A stretch of 36,877 nucleotides of DNA from Polychytrium aggregatum (taxonomy: Eukaryota; Chytridiomycota; Chytridiomycetes; Polychytriales), in assembly GCF_025602895.1 (NCBI RefSeq), contig NW_026516466.1:1-36877 (forward strand). Direction: 5' to 3'. This document shows positions 33,238 to 36,877 of this stretch, in pieces (position 1 is the first letter of the stretch; the number at the start of each line of letters is the position of its first letter). The notes under the pieces were generated by a model. It had not been told where the DNA came from and searched no databases. It saw only the letters and a program-made list of their open reading frames with translations. The position numbers were made by a program, and so were the translations under genes.

Positions 33238-33741
33238 ACCCTGCAGCTGGATGTCATAGTACCGCATGGCCGGAAGATATAATGAAACAGGCTCCGTTCC
33301 GTCCGCTGCAATCATGGGTGAGGAAGCCAAGGGTTCTGGGTGGTTTGGGAGGAAAATCTGGAATACATTTGGTCGATCTCCTTGGTGGCCATTGACTGCC
33401 AGGAACATCGTCGCGTATGTAAATGAAGCCTCACATCATATTATTGGACATATGAGTGGACAAATTCCAGACCAGCAAGTGTCAGGCTCGTGGCTGGTGA
33501 GATTCCAGCGCAAACTGGAAAAGTAGGCCCAGGAAGGACAGGGGCAATAGAGCTCAAAGGAGTCAATTCGAGGTAAATCTGAGCTACTGATGAGAGGAAG
33601 TCCGCTCTACCGTCGCACCGTTGGCAAGTGAGGTATGGGTCCAGAGAAAGACAGAGCATGGCAGGATAGGGCAAGTCAAGATAGTGCTCAAGATAGTGCA
33701 GGGAGACTCTGGCAGACAGGAAGGTTCAGAAAGTACCTGCC
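33238..33741. other. Spacer between SH3-septin gene and chromovirus fragment
   Basis: About 500 bp with no certain gene. It contains a small ORF, listed separately, and would be where the 3' end or 3' LTR of the minus-strand retroelement should lie. No TG...CA LTR boundary is clear. Confidence 0.5.
33266..33526 (+). CDS. Possible small ORF (86 aa) downstream of the SH3-septin gene
   Basis: An ATG-started frame with a Trp-rich centre (GSGWFGRKIWNTFG, then WWPL). It lies 29 bp after the SH3-septin stop and in another frame. It loosely recalls the Trp/Phe-basic end of that protein (WFKTRH) and could be an alternative 3' exon, a tiny gene or chance. No family is recognised. Confidence 0.2.
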   Translation: MAGRYNETGSVPSAAIMGEEAKGSGWFGRKIWNTFGRSPWWPLTARNIVAYVNEASHHIIGHMSGQIPDQQVSGSWLVRFQRKLEK

Positions 33742-35530
33742 TTACTTCCCGATAATGTGTCGAACTTTCGAATAAACGTGTGGACGGGACAAACCACAGC
33801 AATACAGTGCAGTGGGAATCCAGAGTTCATGGAATCGCAGAGCGTGCCACGCTATCGAGAATACAATCGCCACGGGAACATGTAATAAATCCTGAAGTGT
33901 TTGCCATGTATTGCCCAAGTGTGGGTAGCCAACCCACTTGACATAAAACCGCAGTGATCCATCAGCCACTTTCTTGTGCCTCACGATCTTCTCGACTTCG
34001 TATTCTTGAGTGTAGTATTGTCCGAGATCGTCTTCCAGTGGTGCGTCGTCCGGGACACCTTCGTCGGCGTCGGGGAATTGTGCTGGACTGCGGGTCGTGT
34101 GGCGACGCAGCTTGGACACATGGAAGACAGGATGGAGCTTGCTTCCAGGTGGCAAGTCCAACAGGTAGTTGAGGGGACTGGGTCGGGCCGCTATCTTGAG
34201 CGGTCCTCGGTACTTGGGCAACAACTTCTTCGACTGGGCATCGGGGATCTTGATGTTGTCGGCATCCAGGAAGACAAGGTCTCCGACTTCAAAGGAGACA
34301 TCCTGGTGTCGACGGTCGTAGTATCGGGCCATCACTTGTTGTGCATCCGTGAGCGCATCGGCGATCATCTTGTGTCGGACTTGATGATCTTTGACAAAGG
34401 CACTTGGTTTGGGAGGCAATCCAGCTGTGGACTCGGTCAGTGTCAAGGAGGTGGGGACATCAGGCTGGAATCCGTAGAGCGCCTCAAAGGGGCTCAAGCC
34501 AGTTGTGCTCGACTTGGCGGTGTTGTATGCAAACTCTGCATGACTCAGCTGTATGTCCCAGTCGTCTTGGCTGGTCGAGGCGTCTGTCCTCAGGTACTGC
34601 TCGAGGGTGCGGATCGTCCGCTCGGACTGTCCGTCCGTCTGTTGGTGGTGTGAGGTTGACATGTTCAGCTTGGTGCCGAGATGGTCGAACAGACTTGTCC
34701 AAAACAAGGAGGTGAATCGGGGGTCTCGGTGACTGACGATCGACTTTGGGAGGCCGTGGTGCTTGAACACATGCTTGAAGAACAGCAGTGCAAGGTCAGG
34801 CGCGGAGCATGTCGTTTGGCACGGCACGAAGTGTGCCATCTTGCTGAACCTGTCGACAAAGACAGCGATTGCATCGTGGTCCAACTTGGTCGTCGGTAGA
34901 TGCGTGATGAGATCCATGGACATGGTGGTCCAGGGGCGGTCGGGAACAGGCAGGGGTTGCAGTAATCCTTGCTCTCGAGTCGTGCGTGACTTGACCATCT
35001 TGCAGGTATGGCAGGACTCGATGTACTTCTCGACGGTGCGCTTCATTCCAGGCCAGTATGCGACTTTGGCCAGTCGGTCGTATGTCTTCTCGACTCCAAA
35101 GTGTCCAGCGAGGGGCGAGTCGTGGACCTCTTGGAGCAAATTGGTCTTCAACGACGGAATGTCCGGCACACAGACACGGCTGTCCTTCTTCAGGAGGAGC
35201 AGGCCATCACGCACTGTGTACTCGGATGATTCGTCATCCTTGGGGAGCTTAGACACCTTTCGGAACAGTTCTCCGAACTGTTTGTCGTTGGTGATGTTGT
35301 CTCGGACAACATCCAGCATCGTGTTGTCGACACTGACAGTCGACTCGTACAGTGACGCCAATTGATAGTCGGGGCGTCGGGACAGTGCATCAGGCACCAC
35401 ATTGAGCTTGCCTTTCTGGTACATAACCTCGTAGTTGTACTCGGAGAGGAACTCCATCCATCGCGCTTGGCGTCGGCTCGGGTTCTTCTTGGTGTCGGGG
35501 TAACGCAGTGACTGGTGGTCTGTCACGATT
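33742..35530 (-). mobile_element. 5'-truncated Ty3/gypsy chromovirus pol fragment (RNase H end, integrase, chromodomain)
   Basis: One open frame reads TDHQSLRYP at 35523 (end of RNase H, with DALSRRP further on). Next comes the integrase: zinc finger H...H...CHTC, the DDE core with Asp in SMDLITHLP, Asp in SHRDPRFTS and Glu in GQSERTIRTLEQ, the GPY/F module (KYRGPLKI, LHPVFHVSKL), and a C-terminal chromodomain (EVEKIVRHKK, then FYVKWVGYPHLGNTW). The chromodomain marks the chromovirus branch. Gag, protease, reverse transcriptase and most of RNase H are missing; homology stops abruptly at about 35530 and an in-frame stop lies at 35565-35563. The integrase frame itself has no stop over about 590 codons, which suggests recent insertion. 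The last 40 residues past the chromodomain look like read-through into flanking DNA. It cannot transpose by itself. Confidence 0.92.
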
Positions 35531-35567
35531 GAATCACTGAAGTTGAGTTCAGCCGAATGGAGTCAAC

Positions 35568-36177
35568 TGTCACGAACACCCTCTGCCTTTGCCCTCTTCC
35601 TTCCTTTGCCTTTGCCCTTTCGTTTCTGTTTGCCTGTCTTAGTGCTTTCCCTTCCTTCTGTTTGTTTGTTTCCCGCGCTGTGCTGCCTTGTTGTCTTCCC
35701 GCCAGCACGCGCGCTGTCTGTGTTCCGTTCCCGCTTCCTTGCTGTTGGTCATGGGTTACGCCCACGACGCCGCCTCGACGCCGCCTGACGCCTTGGCGCC
35801 GCCATGCCGCCGCCACTGACGCCCGCTGACTCACGGATCCCGAGTCACGGCCGCCACCTGCTTCGCTCGCTGCTTCGCCCTCCCCGCCGCTGCTTCGCTC
35901 CTGCCCCCTCGCTCTGCAGCGTCGATCCTTGGCGCTCGCATAAATAGCCCTCCGACCAGCCTCTGTCTTTTGCCTTCGTCTTGCCACTTTGTATTTTTAG
36001 TATCCTAAGCCTTGGATCTAGAATAAAACTTTGGCTTCACACTTGACACTCTGTGTCCCAGTCCAGTCCCCGCTCCTCCCTACGTTCGAGTCTTGCATTA
36101 GGACTCTTGCGCACTTCCTGCTTGCCCCTTGTCCAGTCTTGATAAAATCCAAGAGAACGGGTGCACTTCCAGCCTTA
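35568..36177 (+). mobile_element. Probable LTR in plus orientation (solo or truncated)
   Basis: The block starts TGTCACGAACACC, a typical LTR-like TG start. It is followed by about 370 bp of CT-rich sequence (U3-like), ATAAATA at 35940-35946 (TATA-like) and AATAAA at 36022-36027 (polyadenylation), giving the order expected of U3-R-U5. Just after it, TGGTATCA (36178-36185) resembles the first eight bases of an initiator-Met tRNA primer site. The 3' CA boundary is not clear and no coding follows to the window end. The orientation is opposite to the neighbouring pol fragment. Confidence 0.45.
35940..35946 (+). promoter_or_regulatory. TATA-like box in the LTR-like block
   Basis: The ATAAATA sequence lies about 80 bp before an AATAAA signal, the usual U3-to-R spacing of a short R region. 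It supports plus orientation of the LTR. Confidence 0.4.
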
Positions 36178-36185
36178 TGGTATCA

Positions 36186-36877
36186 AATTCGCAAACGACC
36201 GTTGACCAAAGATCTGCTGTCGTTTGACCACCATAGATTTTTTCACTTTCTGACTCGAAGGAGGGGAGAATGATGATATTGTCAATCGAGTGCGGCGGGA
36301 ATGATGAACTCGGCTTCCTTTGATATTGGGTGAACGGGTTGGGGTCATATCAACTGCTTGTCAACCCTAAATGAGACTCAAATATATGCAGTAGAGGTTG
36401 ATGAGTTGTCGAAAACCTGTGAACTTCGACTGACTTTGTCAGGAAATGGATCTTCCAGAAATATCCATATTCCTGACCTATCTCAATATCCGAAATCGGT
36501 CCTTGGTAGCTGATAATAGCCGACTTTCCATACAGGTCAAATGTTTCCCATTTGTCAGGAACAGGTCGTGGGAATCAAGCGTCAGTAGACCGGGCGGGCT
36601 CTTGACGACACGGACAGGGCGTGGGAATCGGGACGAAGGCAGGAGAAGGGTTGGGGAGCAAATGTCAAGGTACGTGAGGGTGATGTTCTATAACTCAGAG
36701 GAGTGATATGATAATTCCCTGGATGTGCTTTCCCTCTGGCCCCTGAGCTCCCCAATTTTTCTAGGACCATCTAATCTATCATGTCATCGAGCTCAGCCAC
36801 AGGATAAGCCACGCTGTGATCAATAAAGGAAACGAATGAACTAATCTAACGAATGATGCAAGTTGATCTCGATCACC
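36186..36877. other. Right-edge region, nothing recognised
   Basis: About 690 bp, richer in A/T than the rest. The only sizeable open frame (36446-36706) has no domain and an unremarkable composition. No gag or pol sequence of a plus-strand element is seen. Confidence 0.5.

Noticed and set aside
36446-36706. 86-aa plus-strand frame near the right edge
   Set aside because: No domain, no splice context and no similarity to the adjacent retroelement.
1-36877. tRNA, rRNA, CRISPR array, bacterial operon or ribosome-binding features
   Set aside because: No tRNA T-loop/A-box pairs, no regular spacer array, and the split-gene structure is eukaryotic.

Overview
The window is GC-rich eukaryotic nuclear DNA with short GT-AG introns (mostly 47-330 nt, donors such as GTATGT, GTAAGT and GTGAGT) and split genes on both strands. 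The gene set points to an early-diverging, flagellated-type fungus, most likely a chytrid: a fungal Bud14/Tea4-like SH3 protein with Ras-association domains, a septin-like GTPase, a PFA-type palmitoyltransferase and a Ty3/gypsy chromovirus sit beside an animal-style long intersectin and a guanylate-binding-protein-like GTPase. The lineage is inferred from gene content, not proven.

Layout from left to right: (1) positions 1-3733, minus: RING-H2 ubiquitin-ligase-like protein whose C-terminal tail breaks frame near 472 and may run off the left edge. (2) 3734-5677: gene-poor, with tandem repeats and one weak small ORF. (3) 5678-7642, minus: 654-aa protein with an Asp/Glu/Ser-rich tail. (4) 7721-9245, minus: GBP/atlastin-type GTPase with a predicted N-terminal lipid anchor; the middle of its frame is inconsistent. 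(5) 9838-18250, plus: 15-exon intersectin-like gene (EH-EH-coiled coil-Pro-rich-SH3-SH3-DH-PH-C2, about 2031 aa). (6) 18994-22746, minus: SH3 and two RA domains. (7) 23400-25220, plus: DHHC palmitoyltransferase, divergent from gene 6. (8) 25670-26600, minus: small multi-exon membrane protein. (9) 27369-30226, plus: protein with about 17 ankyrin repeats, a Gly-X-Y tract and a C-terminal PPPY. (10) 30943-33237, plus: SH3 domain fused to a septin-like GTPase. (11) 33742-35530, minus: 5'-truncated chromovirus pol fragment, beside an LTR-like block in the opposite orientation (35568 to about 36177).

Many of the host genes belong to the membrane-cytoskeleton interface: endocytic scaffold/RhoGEF, septin-like GTPase, Ras/SH3 polarity scaffold, palmitoyltransferase and a lipid-anchored large GTPase. 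Fungal neighbours need not be co-regulated, so a shared pathway is only a suggestion. The most unusual items are the SH3-septin fusion, which also lacks the core of the septin unique element, the full intersectin architecture in a fungal context, and the GBP-like GTPase with an MGNSC N-terminus. Exon joins were made by eye from splice consensus and reading-frame agreement, and uncertain joins are stated.
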